A stretch of 64,000 bases of DNA from an uncultured Pseudomonadota bacterium (lineage in GTDB: Bacteria > Pseudomonadota > Gammaproteobacteria > Ga0077536), in contig CAIKBL010000027.1 of the NCBI GenBank assembly GCA_903825645.1, positions 99,036 to 163,035 of the forward strand, in the 5' to 3' direction. The notes beneath the pieces are model-generated. The model was not told the DNA's origin. It saw only the letters and a program-made list of their open reading frames with translations, and did no database searches. Shown in pieces: positions 1 to 9,713 of the stretch. The position numbers were made by a program, and so were the translations under genes. Every line of letters begins with the position of its first letter. Position 1 is the stretch's first letter.

Positions 1-538
1 AGTTGAGTTGGGCCTGCCGCTCAGTTTTCATATTCTGACCAATAAGGACGGCATCACGGGCGCCAATGGGCTGGGACGCACACGTGGACCTAAACTGAAC
101 GGGTTCATGACGATCATCCGCGGATGTCAGGACATCATGGGGATGATGATTTTCGGCGGTGTGTTTGAACGGCACCCAAAGCTGCGCATCGTGTGCGTAG
201 AGGCCGATGCGGGCTGGGTACCCCATTACATGTACCGTATGGATCACGCCTACGATCGGCACCGCTACTGGCTGACGGCCGACAAGTTATCAAAGATGCC
301 CAGCGACTATTTTCGCGAAAACATCTATGTCACCTTCCAAGACGACTGGGTCGCCTTCAAAACCATGGATCTGTGCAATCCCAGGCGCTTGATGTGGGCA
401 AACGATTTCCCGCACAGTGATTCCACCTGGCCAAATTCGCAGGCCCTATTAACAGAGCACACCGCGGCGCTTTCTCCGGAAAGCAAACAATGGCTGCTGC
501 ACGACAACGTGGCGGAGCTGTACAACCTGCCGCACTGA
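1..538 (+). CDS. Amidohydrolase-family protein, C-terminal part (cut by left edge)
   Basis: This is the C-terminal part of an amidohydrolase_2-type (ACMSD-like) TIM-barrel metal hydrolase. The reading frame is open from base 2, so the true start lies outside the window. What is visible is typical of the family's second half: an FGGVFERHPKL helix, a VEADAGWVPHYMYRMDHAY stretch, and the motif WANDFPHSDSTWP, whose Asp is the usual metal-binding Asp near the C-terminus. The end, NVAELYNLP, is the normal family terminus, so the 3' end is intact. Members of this group often sit in aromatic or cyclic-compound catabolic clusters, which fits the CoA-dependent catabolic genes that follow. The substrate cannot be inferred from this fragment. 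Confidence 0.85.
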   Translation, partial: VELGLPLSFHILTNKDGITGANGLGRTRGPKLNGFMTIIRGCQDIMGMMIFGGVFERHPKLRIVCVEADAGWVPHYMYRMDHAYDRHRYWLTADKLSKMPSDYFRENIYVTFQDDWVAFKTMDLCNPRRLMWANDFPHSDSTWPNSQALLTEHTAALSPESKQWLLHDNVAELYNLPH

Positions 539-571
539 CACCGAGGTTGCCGGTGACACAGATGGGCGGAA

Positions 572-1354
572 TCAACCGCCCGTCTGTTGACGACCTCGGG
601 CGAGTACACTCAGCCGGCGAGCCTCAACCGCTTCCGGATCGACGGCGGCATTGTGCACATCGGCGATTCGCGCCTCGAGTTGCATAGCCTCGCCGAAACT
701 GAGCGCATAGCCTTCGTCCATCAGGCGCTTGTAGGATAACAACATGGAGGGCTCGAGACTCAGCATGTCTTGAGCCAGGCGTTGGCAGGTGGGGAGCAAA
801 TCTTCTGCCGCCACGATTCGATTTACCAGCCCCCACCGCTCCGCGGTTGAGGCATCGACAAAATTACCGGTCAGACTGATTTCTTTCGCACGGCTAATCC
901 CGACGAGCCGCGACAGCCGCTGGCTTAAACCCCAACCGGGGTGGATGCCGACCCGCCCATGGGTATCGGCAAATCGGGTGCCCGGGGTGCCGATCAGTAA
1001 GTCGCAACAAAGCGCGATCTCGAAACCGCCGGTAATGGCGGCACCGTTGATGGCGCCGATAATTGGACCGCGAAAGGCCGCCATGGCGGCGGTCGGATCG
1101 GCGTCGGGATTCCGCGGCGTGCCCACCCGGGCCTCGCCACTACCCAACTCCTTCAAATCAATTCCCGCGCAGAAGGCGCGCCCTGCCCCTGTCAAAATGA
1201 CGACCCGAGCGCTCGGATCGGCGGCGAGTGTCTGAAAGGTCTCCGTTATCCGACGTCGCAATTCGCGCGACAAGGCGTTCAGGCTAGCCGGACGATTCAG
1301 CGTCACGGTCACGATCTCGCCCACTCGGGTGACTAATAAGATCTCTTCATGCAT
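572..1354 (-). CDS. Enoyl-CoA hydratase/isomerase (crotonase family)
   Basis: A crotonase-fold protein of about 260 residues, the usual family length. The first oxyanion-hole segment is FCAGIDLKELGSG and the second is GAAITGGFEIALCCDL. These hold the thioester carbonyl of an acyl-CoA during hydration or isomerisation. The ATG at 1354 was chosen because the protein then begins MHEEILLVTRVGEIVTVTL, the normal crotonase start; the frame stays open further upstream to 1426 but adds non-homologous sequence. It converges on the amidohydrolase at 538. It probably acts on an acyl-CoA intermediate, but crotonase sequences alone do not fix the reaction. Confidence 0.88.
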   Translation of the reverse strand: MHEEILLVTRVGEIVTVTLNRPASLNALSRELRRRITETFQTLAADPSARVVILTGAGRAFCAGIDLKELGSGEARVGTPRNPDADPTAAMAAFRGPIIGAINGAAITGGFEIALCCDLLIGTPGTRFADTHGRVGIHPGWGLSQRLSRLVGISRAKEISLTGNFVDASTAERWGLVNRIVAAEDLLPTCQRLAQDMLSLEPSMLLSYKRLMDEGYALSFGEAMQLEARIADVHNAAVDPEAVEARRLSVLARGRQQTGG

Positions 1355-1454
1355 CGGAAAACTCCAAGCCGCGCTGGCGTTGACTATTCGGGAGGTTCCT
1401 ATTGTGCACGTTGTCTGCTGAACCACGCAGCCTCATTTGGTAGGATGGGTCGCG

Positions 1455-2297
1455 ATGCAATCCTTTGAGTTGAACTGTGACGGACCCATCGGGATCTTTG
1501 ATTCCGGGGTCGGTGGCTTGTCTGTATGGCGCGAGCTCGTGCGGTGTTTGCCACAGGAAGACACGGTGTATTTTGCTGATCAGGCCCACGTTCCCTATGG
1601 CCAACGCACGCCCGCCGAAATTGACCGTTATAGTCTCGCCATTACTCGGTTCCTGCTCGCGCGCGGCTGCAAGGCGATTGTCGTTGCGTGCAATACTGCG
1701 TCGGCGACGTCGCTTGAGGGGCTGCGCGACGCCTTTCCAGAAGTCCCCATTGTGGGGCTTGAGCCGGCGATAAAGCCGGCGGTTGCCCTGACCCATTCCG
1801 GCGTGGTGGGCGTACTCGCGACGCCGCCGACGCTTGCGGGGCACCTCTTCCAGACGACCGCCCAGCGTTATGCTGAGGGTGTACGCCTGATTACGGCAGC
1901 CTGCGCCGGGCTTGCCGAGCGGATTGACGCGGGTGCGATAGGGGATCCCGCGACCCGAGAGGCGCTACGCGAACACCTCGGTCCGATGCTGGCGGCGGGT
2001 GCCGATGTGATTGTGCTCGCCTGCACCCATTACCCTTTTGTGCGGGACACGATCCAGGCGCTAGCCGGACCGGCGTGCCAGATTTTGGATCCCGCCCCTG
2101 CTATCGCGCGCCAGGTGGGTCTGCGTCTAGCGCTCGGAAAGCTCGCGGCGACGCATCGACGCGCGGGACAAGCGCAGTTTTATACCAGCGGTATGCCGGA
2201 CCAGTTCGCCGCCGCGTTTTCCCATCTGATCGGATCGCAGGCGTATCCTGTCGGTGCCCGCTGGGTGCGGGACGCTCTCGAGCTCCCGGGTTCGTGA
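1455..2297 (+). CDS. murI: Glutamate racemase
   Basis: Glutamate racemase makes D-glutamate for peptidoglycan in the cytoplasm. The N-terminus has the IGIFDSGVGGLSVWREL motif, and the two catalytic cysteines are present in VVACNTASA and VLACTHYPF. Length is about 280 residues, as in other MurI proteins. The ATG at 1455 gives the start MQSFELNCDGPIG; an in-frame TTG at 1437 would add six residues (MVGWVA) and is less likely. It is divergent from the crotonase upstream and is followed by a 140-base gap before cysD. Confidence 0.95.
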   Translation: MQSFELNCDGPIGIFDSGVGGLSVWRELVRCLPQEDTVYFADQAHVPYGQRTPAEIDRYSLAITRFLLARGCKAIVVACNTASATSLEGLRDAFPEVPIVGLEPAIKPAVALTHSGVVGVLATPPTLAGHLFQTTAQRYAEGVRLITAACAGLAERIDAGAIGDPATREALREHLGPMLAAGADVIVLACTHYPFVRDTIQALAGPACQILDPAPAIARQVGLRLALGKLAATHRRAGQAQFYTSGMPDQFAAAFSHLIGSQAYPVGARWVRDALELPGS

Positions 2298-2437
2298 CGT
2301 GACGACGCCGTTGCGTCTGCAGCCCAATATGGTGGTGAATATTCATCAGGAAAACGCAGGCATAATCACGTAAAATCAGCGGCCTTCGACCGTCAGGCTA
2401 ACCTATCTGCCACGTGATCCGCGGCACCGAGTGATTC

Positions 2438-3337
2438 ATGACAGCGCTAACCCATTTGCAACGGCTTGAAGCCGAGAGCATTCATATCCTGCGGGAAGTG
2501 GTGTCCGAGGTGGAGCGCCCGGTGATGCTCTACTCCATCGGCAAGGATTCTGCCGTGATGTTGCATCTTGCGCGTAAGGCATTCTTCCCCTCGCCACCGC
2601 CTTTTCCGCTGCTTCACGTCGATACCACCTGGAAATTCCGGGCGATGTATGAGCTGCGCGACCGAATGGCGCGCGAATCCGGCATGGAGTTGATCGTCTA
2701 TCAGAACCCTGAAGCCAAGGCGCGCGGCGTCAATCCTTTCGACCACGGCTCCTTGCATACTGATCTGTGGAAAACCGAAGGACTCAAGCAAGCGCTCGAT
2801 CTGCACGGCTTTGATGCCGCCTTTGGGGGGGCTCGCCGGGATGAGGAGAAAAGTCGCGCGAAGGAGCGGATTTTTTCGTTTCGCTCGGCCAATCATCGGT
2901 GGGACCCTAAAAATCAGCGACCGGAGCTCTGGCGGCTTTATAACGCGAAAAAAGCCAAGGGAGAGAGCATCCGGGTGTTTCCGATTTCGAACTGGACGGA
3001 GCTCGACATCTGGCAGTACATCCATCTGGAAGCGATCCCCATCGTGCCGCTCTATTTCTCAGCAGTCCGCCCGACGGTGTATCGGGACGGCTTGTTGCTG
3101 ATGGTCGATGACGACCGTTTCCGCCTTCAGCCAGACGAAGTCCCGGTGCCGCGCTCCATCCGCTTCCGGACGCTGGGCTGTTATCCCCTGACCGGAGCGA
3201 TTGAAAGTACGGCGGCGACCTTGCCCGCGATCATCCAGGAGATGTTGCTGACGACTACTTCCGAGCGTCAGGGTCGGGCTATCGATCATGACCAGACGGC
3301 CAGTATGGAGAAAAAGAAACAGGAGGGATATTTCTGA
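2438..3337 (+). CDS. cysD: Sulfate adenylyltransferase subunit 2
   Basis: CysD is the catalytic subunit of ATP sulfurylase. It forms adenosine 5'-phosphosulfate (APS) from ATP and sulfate, driven by GTP hydrolysis in the partner subunit. The PP-loop motif is [14 protein letters not shown], followed by the family segments [28 protein letters not shown] and [14 protein letters not shown]. At 299 residues it is full length. The C-terminus EKKKQEGYF is the standard CysD ending. cysNC follows after 27 bases, so the two are co-transcribed. No other sulfate-assimilation genes (cysH, cysI, cysJ, transporter) lie in the window. Confidence 0.97.
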   Translation: MTALTHLQRLEAESIHILREVVSEVERPVMLYSIGKDSAVMLHLARKAFFPSPPPFPLLHVDTTWKFRAMYELRDRMARESGMELIVYQNPEAKARGVNPFDHGSLHTDLWKTEGLKQALDLHGFDAAFGGARRDEEKSRAKERIFSFRSANHRWDPKNQRPELWRLYNAKKAKGESIRVFPISNWTELDIWQYIHLEAIPIVPLYFSAVRPTVYRDGLLLMVDDDRFRLQPDEVPVPRSIRFRTLGCYPLTGAIESTAATLPAIIQEMLLTTTSERQGRAIDHDQTASMEKKKQEGYF

Positions 3338-3364
3338 GCCTCGCGCGCGGGAGAGGCTTTCGAA

Positions 3365-5308
3365 ATGCTGAACATGACTGATACCATAGCGGAATCTTCC
3401 TACCGCGCGGACGAACTTATCGCGCAAGATATTGATGCCTATCTGCGACAGCATCAGCACAAGTCCTTGCTGCGCTTCATCACCTGCGGCTCGGTGGATG
3501 ATGGCAAATCGACGCTGATCGGACGCCTGCTTTACGATTCGAAAATGATTTTCGAGGATCAGCTTGCCGCACTAGAAGCGGACTCTAAACGTGTCGGCAC
3601 CCAGGGCCAGGAAATCGATTTCGCCTTGCTCGTTGATGGCCTTGCCGCGGAGCGTGAGCAGGGGATCACGATCGATGTCGCCTATCGTTATTTTGCGACC
3701 GAAAAACGCAAATTCATCGTGGCGGACACCCCGGGACATGAGCAGTACACGCGGAACATGGTCACCGGCGCTTCGACGGCCGATCTCGCGGTCATCCTCA
3801 TCGATGCCCGTAAAGGGGTGTTGACTCAGACCCGGCGGCACAGTTATCTGGCGCACTTGCTGGGGATCCGCAATCTGGTGCTGGCCGTCAACAAGATGGA
3901 TTTGATTGATTACGACCAAGCGAAATTTGAAGCGATTGTCGCGGACTACCGGCAGTTTGCCACCTCGATCGGCATCACGGCGTTCACCTCGATGCCCATC
4001 TCGGGATTCAAGGGCGACAATATCACAAGCCGCTCTGCGCGCACGCCCTGGTACACGGGTGTGCCACTCATTCAACACCTAGAAACGGTTGAAATCGATC
4101 TGACGGTAGCGCAACAACAACCTTTTCGGTTACCCGTGCAGTGGGTCAGTCGACCTCATCTGGATTTCCGCGGGTTTGCCGGACAGATTGCCAGCGGTCG
4201 GGTGTGTCCGGGTGATTCGGTCCGGATCCTGCCTTCCGGAAAGACGTCTACCGTAGCGCGCATCGTGACGATCGACGGCGATTTGCCTGAGGCAGTCGCG
4301 GGCCAGTCCGTCACCTTGACGCTCCATGACGAGGTCGACTGCTCACGTGGAGATCTGCTGAGCGCGGCGGACAACCCGCCCGAAGTCGCAAATCAGTTTG
4401 AAGCAACGCTGGTCTGGATGTCGGACGACGCGTTGTTGCCGGGGCGCCCCTACTGGCTCAAGCTCGGGACGCAGCTCGTCTCGGCGCAGATGCAGGCGCC
4501 GAAGTATCAGATTAACGTCAACACGCTGGAACATCTGGCGACGAAGACGCTTGAGCTTAATGCCATCGGCGTGGTTACGCTGACGACCGATAAGCCGCTG
4601 GTTTTCGAGCCGTATGCGATCAACCATGATCTCGGTGGCTTTATCCTCATCGATAAATTCAACCATGGGACGGTCGCCGCGGGGCTGCTGCACTTTGCGC
4701 TGCGGCGGAGCCAGAATGTGCACTGGCAGGCAATCGAAATTTCGCGGCAGGCGCATGCGGCGCAGAAGCAGCAACAGCCCTGTGTGCTCTGGTTCACCGG
4801 ACTCTCCGGGGCCGGCAAATCCACGATAGCGAATCTGGTCGAGAAGCGGCTCCACGCCCTCGGCAAGCACAGCTTTCTACTGGATGGTGACAATGTGCGG
4901 CATGCTCTGAACAAAGATCTCGGTTTTACCGAGGCTGACCGCGTCGAGAATATTCGGCGAGTGGGGGAAGTGGCTCGACTCATGGCCGATGCGGGGCTGA
5001 TCGTCCTGACGGCCTTCATCTCACCCTTCCGCGCGGAGCGGGAACTTGTCCGCAGTTTGCTACCGGCCGGCGAATTCATTGAGATCCATATCGATACCGC
5101 GCTTGCGGAGGCGGAACGTCGCGACGTGAAAGGGCTTTATCGGAAGGCTCGTGCGGGCGCCCTCAAAAACTTCACCGGTATCGACTCTCCTTACGAGCCG
5201 CCCAGCAATCCAGAAATCCGGATTGATACGGCACAGATGAGCGCCGAGGCCGCGGCAGAATCGATCGTGGCCTGGTTGCTTCAGCGTGAGGCGCCGCCGG
5301 TCCCCTGA
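3365..5308 (+). CDS. cysNC: Bifunctional sulfate adenylyltransferase GTPase subunit / APS kinase
   Basis: A fused CysN-CysC protein of 647 residues. The N-terminal half is an EF-Tu-like GTPase: G1 [10 protein letters not shown] (residues 41-50), DTPGHEQYT (121-129) and NKMD (176-179), followed by two beta-barrel domains. The C-terminal part is APS kinase, with P-loop GLSGAGKST starting at residue 479 and the family motifs [15 protein letters not shown] and [11 protein letters not shown]. Together with CysD it makes APS and then phosphorylates it to PAPS. A second ATG at 3374 is an alternative start. In-frame fusion means one polypeptide carries both consecutive steps. Confidence 0.97.
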   Translation: MLNMTDTIAESSYRADELIAQDIDAYLRQHQHKSLLRFITCGSVDDGKSTLIGRLLYDSKMIFEDQLAALEADSKRVGTQGQEIDFALLVDGLAAEREQGITIDVAYRYFATEKRKFIVADTPGHEQYTRNMVTGASTADLAVILIDARKGVLTQTRRHSYLAHLLGIRNLVLAVNKMDLIDYDQAKFEAIVADYRQFATSIGITAFTSMPISGFKGDNITSRSARTPWYTGVPLIQHLETVEIDLTVAQQQPFRLPVQWVSRPHLDFRGFAGQIASGRVCPGDSVRILPSGKTSTVARIVTIDGDLPEAVAGQSVTLTLHDEVDCSRGDLLSAADNPPEVANQFEATLVWMSDDALLPGRPYWLKLGTQLVSAQMQAPKYQINVNTLEHLATKTLELNAIGVVTLTTDKPLVFEPYAINHDLGGFILIDKFNHGTVAAGLLHFALRRSQNVHWQAIEISRQAHAAQKQQQPCVLWFTGLSGAGKSTIANLVEKRLHALGKHSFLLDGDNVRHALNKDLGFTEADRVENIRRVGEVARLMADAGLIVLTAFISPFRAERELVRSLLPAGEFIEIHIDTALAEAERRDVKGLYRKARAGALKNFTGIDSPYEPPSNPEIRIDTAQMSAEAAAESIVAWLLQREAPPVP

Positions 5309-5383
5309 GCGGTTGGACGGGATGGGTTCTCGTCGACGAGAGCCGCCGCTACACTCAGACACCGATCTCGCGAGACCCTAGCC

Positions 5384-6310
5384 ATGACCGATCTCCATCA
5401 ACGCACCTTAAGAGCGCTGGCGCTCAATCGTGTCCCAGGTTTCCATTTCATCGGGAACTTTCTGGGGGTGATGTTTACCGCCCTCTCGCGCGCGGAAAGC
5501 CAGGTCCGGCTGGATACGGGTCCGTACACGAAAGACGTGGATGGCCAGCACAATTTCGGCGTCGTGGCCTTACTTGCGGATGTAGCGCTCGCCAGCGTGG
5601 TGCGCGCCAATTTGGTCCCGTCCCAACGGCTTGGGACCGTCAACTTGCAGTTGCAGTTCACGGGTGCGGCGGCCCGGGGGGACTTGACGGGCATCGGCTA
5701 TTTCGAAGGGTTTCTGCAGGACGCGACCGGTCAGCAGGGTCTTAGCCGGGCAACCGTCAAGGCGGACGGCCAGACCTTGGCCTTCGGGACCGGGGCGTTC
5801 ATGGTGTTGAATCCACCGCCAGGGGTCACCATGTATCCGTTGGTGAACGCCGACCATGCGTGTGTTGCGCCTTTACCCGAAGAGAGCCTGACGCCCGCTG
5901 AGCGCCAGACCCTCGCGTTACTGGACACGGCAGCCGAAGGCCCCTTGTCGGGTTTCCTGACACGTCTATGGGGCTACGAGGCGCAACCGAAGCCGGGCGG
6001 GGCGGTTGTTCAGATTCAAAATGGGCCGCATATCGGCAATCGGGTGGGACACATGCAGGGCGGTTTGCAGGTTGGGCTCGCGATGGCCGCCGCCAATGCG
6101 GCGTTGCCGGCTGGCTGGACACTTTCCGGTCTCAAGGCCTGTTTTGTCAGTCCAGGCGAAGGGCGGGTGTTACGGGCGACCGCCCGGGTTTTGCATCGCG
6201 GACGGCAGACCGCCGTGGTGCAAACGACGCTTACCGGTAAGCGCCGTCGTCGGGTCCTCGAGGTCCTGTCTACCCACGTTGTCCGGGGAGACACGCCTAA
6301 CCGGGTGTGA
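5384..6310 (+). CDS. Thioesterase-like protein with two hotdog domains
   Basis: A 308-residue protein that looks like two PaaI-type hotdog thioesterase domains in one chain. The first half carries GQHNFGVVALLADVALASVV, and the second repeats the pattern with GNRVGHMQGGLQVGLAMAAAN. In hotdog thioesterases these helix segments hold the catalytic acid/amide and pack along the CoA thioester. No signal peptide is seen, so it is likely cytoplasmic. It sits 75 bases after cysNC and converges on an alcohol dehydrogenase. Hydrolysis of an acyl-CoA is the reasonable guess; the exact substrate and whether both domains are active are unknown. Confidence 0.7.
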   Translation: MTDLHQRTLRALALNRVPGFHFIGNFLGVMFTALSRAESQVRLDTGPYTKDVDGQHNFGVVALLADVALASVVRANLVPSQRLGTVNLQLQFTGAAARGDLTGIGYFEGFLQDATGQQGLSRATVKADGQTLAFGTGAFMVLNPPPGVTMYPLVNADHACVAPLPEESLTPAERQTLALLDTAAEGPLSGFLTRLWGYEAQPKPGGAVVQIQNGPHIGNRVGHMQGGLQVGLAMAAANAALPAGWTLSGLKACFVSPGEGRVLRATARVLHRGRQTAVVQTTLTGKRRRRVLEVLSTHVVRGDTPNRV

Positions 6311-6318
6311 TGGTCCTG

Positions 6319-6344
6319 CCCAAAGCCCCTCTTGAGGCCTTGGG
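6319..6344. terminator. Possible stem-loop between convergent genes
   Basis: The 49-base gap between the convergent thioesterase and alcohol dehydrogenase genes contains CCCAA...CCTC-TT-GAGG...TTGGG, an imperfect hairpin. A short T run (6357-6361) follows 12 bases later for the plus strand. Spacing is not ideal for an intrinsic terminator, so this is tentative. Confidence 0.35.
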
Positions 6345-6359
6345 CGAGGGTTCGCGTTT

Positions 6360-7451
6360 TTAGTCGAAGGTCAGCACGGTGCGGGTTACTTCCCCCGCGG
6401 TCATTGCACGGAAGGCCTCTCCGATGCGGTCAAGCTTTTCGTGGCGGGTGACCATGCCGTCCAGATCGAGGCGACCCTGACGGTACAGTTCTAAGTAGCG
6501 CGGCGCATCCACGGTGAACCGATTGGAACCCATCATGCAGCCCATGATTCGTTTTTCCTGGAAGAAATGTCCCGGGTTAAGGGACACCGTCTGCCCCTGC
6601 GGAATAGCCCCGACCAGCACCGCGGTACCGCGTGGGGCGAGGCAGTAAAACGCTTGTTCGAGTAACTTCGCGACACCGACGGCTTCGAACGCGTAGTCAG
6701 CACCCCCATTGGTCATTTTCTTGATCAGCTTAACGGCGTCGCCGTTGGCGGGATTGATGGTGTCGGTTGCACCGAAGCGGCGCGCATTGGCGAGCTTCTG
6801 GTCCAGCAAATCGACCGCAATAATTTGGCGGGCTCCCGCAATCCGAGCGCCTTGAATCACCGAGATCCCGACGCCGCCGGCCCCGAACACCACCACGCTC
6901 GAACCAGGGGTCACCTGCGCGGTATTGAGTGCCGCCCCGACGCCCGTGGTGACGGCACAGCCGACCAGGGCTGCACGGTCCAAGGGAATGTCTTTGTCAA
7001 TTTTGACGACCGCGCGATGATGGAGCAGCATGGCCTCCGCGAACCCGCCGAGATCTACAAACGCGTGAATCGTTTCTGCGCCGCGCATAATTCGCGGCGC
7101 CTCGTCAGCGTGCCGCTGACAGGCGCCACGATCGATACACAGGTGGGGACGACCCTGTACACATTGCGCACAGGCACCGCAAAAAAGGGAGGTACAGGCG
7201 ATGACATGGTCGCCGGGCGCCACATTCCGCACCCGGGCGCCGACGGACAACACGATGCCGGCGGGCTCATGGCCGAGGATCGCCGGTCGTGGCGAGGCGA
7301 TCCCGCCGTCTAGCACATGCAAATCGCTGTGGCAGACGCCACAGGCCACGGTCTTGACGAGTACTTCTTCCGGACCGGGTTCGGCTAAGTTGACATCTTC
7401 GATACTGAGGGGCTGGTGGGCCTCGCGGAATACGGCGGCTTTGACTTTCAT
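6360..7451 (-). CDS. Zinc-dependent alcohol dehydrogenase (MDR family)
   Basis: A 363-residue medium-chain dehydrogenase. Catalytic zinc ligands are in ACGVCHSDLH and GHEPAG. The structural-zinc lobe is CGACAQCVQGRPHLC (Cys-x2-Cys-x2-Cys-x7-Cys). The NAD-binding Rossmann motif is GAGGVG, preceded by GCAVTTGVGAALNTA. This arrangement is typical of class III-like or 'AdhC-type' alcohol/aldehyde dehydrogenases. A clear Shine-Dalgarno sequence (AAGGAGGA) precedes the ATG at 7451. It probably interconverts an alcohol and aldehyde in the catabolic pathway suggested by its neighbours; the substrate is not determined. Confidence 0.92.
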   Translation of the reverse strand: MKVKAAVFREAHQPLSIEDVNLAEPGPEEVLVKTVACGVCHSDLHVLDGGIASPRPAILGHEPAGIVLSVGARVRNVAPGDHVIACTSLFCGACAQCVQGRPHLCIDRGACQRHADEAPRIMRGAETIHAFVDLGGFAEAMLLHHRAVVKIDKDIPLDRAALVGCAVTTGVGAALNTAQVTPGSSVVVFGAGGVGISVIQGARIAGARQIIAVDLLDQKLANARRFGATDTINPANGDAVKLIKKMTNGGADYAFEAVGVAKLLEQAFYCLAPRGTAVLVGAIPQGQTVSLNPGHFFQEKRIMGCMMGSNRFTVDAPRYLELYRQGRLDLDGMVTRHEKLDRIGEAFRAMTAGEVTRTVLTFD

Positions 7452-8012
7452 AGGGTTCCTCCTTGTCTGAGTCCAGGTGGTCGGCGAAGCGCGCGCGCGT
7501 GCCGGCGGTGTTTCGTACCAAAGGCCGCCTCTTCACGCGGCCAGCAATGCCCCGGTGTAAGTGATTTCGGCGTCCAGCGCAATTGAAAAATCAGGGATCG
7601 AGCGCCACCCCCGCTCCAGCAGGAGCGAGATCTCCCGCGCAGAAACGAATCCCTTCTAAGACAAGGATCCCCCACAGGCGCTTGGACGTTTTTCTCGAGA
7701 ATTACTCCCGTGCATGTTACGACCTTAGCCGGACAATAGAAAAACGGCGCAAAATCGGCAAGCGGATCAAGCCTGATACACGCACCCTTGCGTATGTGCT
7801 GGTGCCCGGCGACGGGCGCCCATCTTCGGGGTTGTACGTTGTCGAAGGTCTTTTCCACTATGGGGAAAAGCGCGCGGGAAGAACCCGTTCATGAGGGGCC
7901 GGTGCGATGATAGACTGGCTTGCCGCACAAAAGCCGATGGATGGGAACACCCCGAGCTTCCATCAAGTTCCCGGATGAAAAGTGCGCTGCCAACCAACGA
8001 GGGAGATTGGCG
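7452..8012. other. Intergenic region between adh and surE
   Basis: About 560 bases separate the divergent alcohol dehydrogenase and surE. It should hold both promoters. A perfect 6-bp hairpin, CGCTCC-AGCA-GGAGCG, lies at 7612-7627. A 103-codon open frame at 7583-7894 has no recognisable motifs and no good ribosome site, so I do not call it a gene. Confidence 0.5.
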
Positions 8013-8786
8013 TTGTTAGACCGTACCCCGTGTATTCTGCTGACGAATGACGATAGTCACGATTCTCCGTTGTTTCATTTCGTGATCGATGCCCTGCATA
8101 AGCTCGGAGAACTCCATGTGGTGGTGCCGGCGACGGAGCAGAGCTGGAAGGGCAAGTCGATGACCCGCTTTGGGTCTCTCTATGTCGAGGAGATTGCGAT
8201 ACACGGCACCCCGGCATGGTCGGTGACCGGAACACCCGCGGATTGCGTGAATCTTGCGCTCTACAACTTACTGCCCCGACGACCGGACATTGTGGTGTCC
8301 GGCATCAATATTGGCAAAAACGTCGGGCTGGGATTCGTGTTCGCCTCCGGCACGGTTGGTGCTTGTCTGGAAGCGAATATCGCCGGGTTGCCTGCGCTGG
8401 CCTTATCGCAGGAGTTGACCCGCGAGGACTTCATCCACTGGGACCAGCACCGGGCGTTTCGGCCGGAAACCGCCACGGCGCTGCGCGCGTCGATTGACAC
8501 GTTGGTGCCGCGCATTTGGAGTCAATTTGTGACCACCCATTTCAGCGAAAAAACGACCTGGAATATCAATTTCCCCTTCGCGCCCGGGCAAGCACCCGAT
8601 ATTCACCGGACCCGGCTGGGGTATACGACCTACCGCGACTGCTTTCGCCAGCGCGGCGACCAATATCATTTTGCGCTGGCAGCCGCAGATCTCGATCCCG
8701 CCGCCGACACGGATGATGCGACGCTCAAGGCGGGACACATCAGCGCGACGTTGCTGGATATCCGGACCTTTGGCCAAGGGTGTTGA
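8013..8786 (+). CDS. surE: 5'/3'-nucleotidase SurE
   Basis: SurE is a metal-dependent survival-protein phosphatase that dephosphorylates nucleoside monophosphates. The N-terminal metal motif ILLTNDDSHDSP and the family block VVSGINIGKNVG...ASGTVGACLEA are present. The start was set at TTG 8013 because a GGGAGA ribosome site lies six bases upstream and the resulting 257-residue protein matches SurE length. The frame is open further upstream to 7920, but that extension has no SurE similarity. In many gammaproteobacteria surE sits next to pcm/rpoS; here it does not. Residues around GLGFVFASGTVG differ slightly from the usual metal-site consensus. Confidence 0.88.
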   Translation: MLDRTPCILLTNDDSHDSPLFHFVIDALHKLGELHVVVPATEQSWKGKSMTRFGSLYVEEIAIHGTPAWSVTGTPADCVNLALYNLLPRRPDIVVSGINIGKNVGLGFVFASGTVGACLEANIAGLPALALSQELTREDFIHWDQHRAFRPETATALRASIDTLVPRIWSQFVTTHFSEKTTWNINFPFAPGQAPDIHRTRLGYTTYRDCFRQRGDQYHFALAAADLDPAADTDDATLKAGHISATLLDIRTFGQGC

Positions 8787-8880
8787 TCGGCGGTGTCGGC
8801 GCGGTTTTCGGGCGCAAGCCGCGCACGGTGCGCGCTGGGGATGTTAGAGTAATCCCCCTCGCCGAAATTTAAATACACCG

Positions 8881-9702
8881 ATGATCCCTTCGAAACCGCT
8901 TTCAATTTATTCCTGGAATGTGAACGGCGTACGTGCCGTCATCAAGAAAGATGTGTTCGGACCCTTCGTGGAGGCGCATCAGCCCGACATTCTCTGTTTG
9001 CAGGAAACCAAGGCTGATCCGGCGCAGGTAGGTCTCGATCTCCCGGGATATCAACAGTATTGGAACTCTGCTGAAAAAAAGGGCTATTCCGGCACCGCGA
9101 TATTCACTAAACAGGCCCCGTTGGCCGTGACTTACGGGTTTCCCGCGGCGTTCGCGGAAAAGGTTGACCTGCGAGATGATCAGGATCGCGATAGCGCAAC
9201 AGAGGGCCGCATCATCACGGCCGAGTTCGACACGTTTTTTGTCGTGACGGTCTATACCCCTAATGCGAAGGAAGATCTGAGTCGCCTGCCGCTCCGTTTC
9301 AAACAGTGGGATCCGGCTTTTCTGGCGTATTGTCAGTGGCTCGAGGCCCGTAAGCCGGTCGTCGCCTGCGGGGATCTTAACGTGGCGCACACCGAGCTCG
9401 ACCTTGCAAATCCCAAACCTAATCGCGGCAAGAAAGGGTTTACCGACGAAGAGCGCCAGGGATTCCAGCATTTTATCGACGCCGGCTTTATCGATACCTT
9501 GCGCTTGTTTAAGCAGGGCAACGGGCATTACACCTGGTGGAGTCACTTCGCCAATGCGCGGACCCGCAACATCGGGTGGAGAATCGACTATGTGCTGGTG
9601 TCCGCGGCTCTGCGCCATGCGGTAAAGGCGGCGGACATTCATGCGGCCGTTATCGGCAGCGATCATTGCCCGGTCAGTATCCTGCTTGCGCCGGCCGCCT
9701 GA
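8881..9702 (+). CDS. xthA: Exodeoxyribonuclease III
   Basis: An exonuclease III / AP endonuclease of the EEP fold (273 residues) that cleaves DNA at abasic sites and trims 3' ends during base-excision repair. Family motifs in order are YSWNVNGVRA, LCLQETKA (metal-binding Glu), GDLNVAHTELDL, RIDYVLVS and GSDHCPVSI (catalytic Asp-His). It lies 94 bases after surE and converges with the acyl-CoA synthetase 11 bases downstream. Confidence 0.95.
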   Translation: MIPSKPLSIYSWNVNGVRAVIKKDVFGPFVEAHQPDILCLQETKADPAQVGLDLPGYQQYWNSAEKKGYSGTAIFTKQAPLAVTYGFPAAFAEKVDLRDDQDRDSATEGRIITAEFDTFFVVTVYTPNAKEDLSRLPLRFKQWDPAFLAYCQWLEARKPVVACGDLNVAHTELDLANPKPNRGKKGFTDEERQGFQHFIDAGFIDTLRLFKQGNGHYTWWSHFANARTRNIGWRIDYVLVSAALRHAVKAADIHAAVIGSDHCPVSILLAPAA

Positions 9703-9713
9703 GCGGCGCGGCG

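Noticed and set aside
7583-7894. Open frame in the adh-surE gap
   Set aside because: No ribosome site, no recognised domain, and composition like noncoding sequence.
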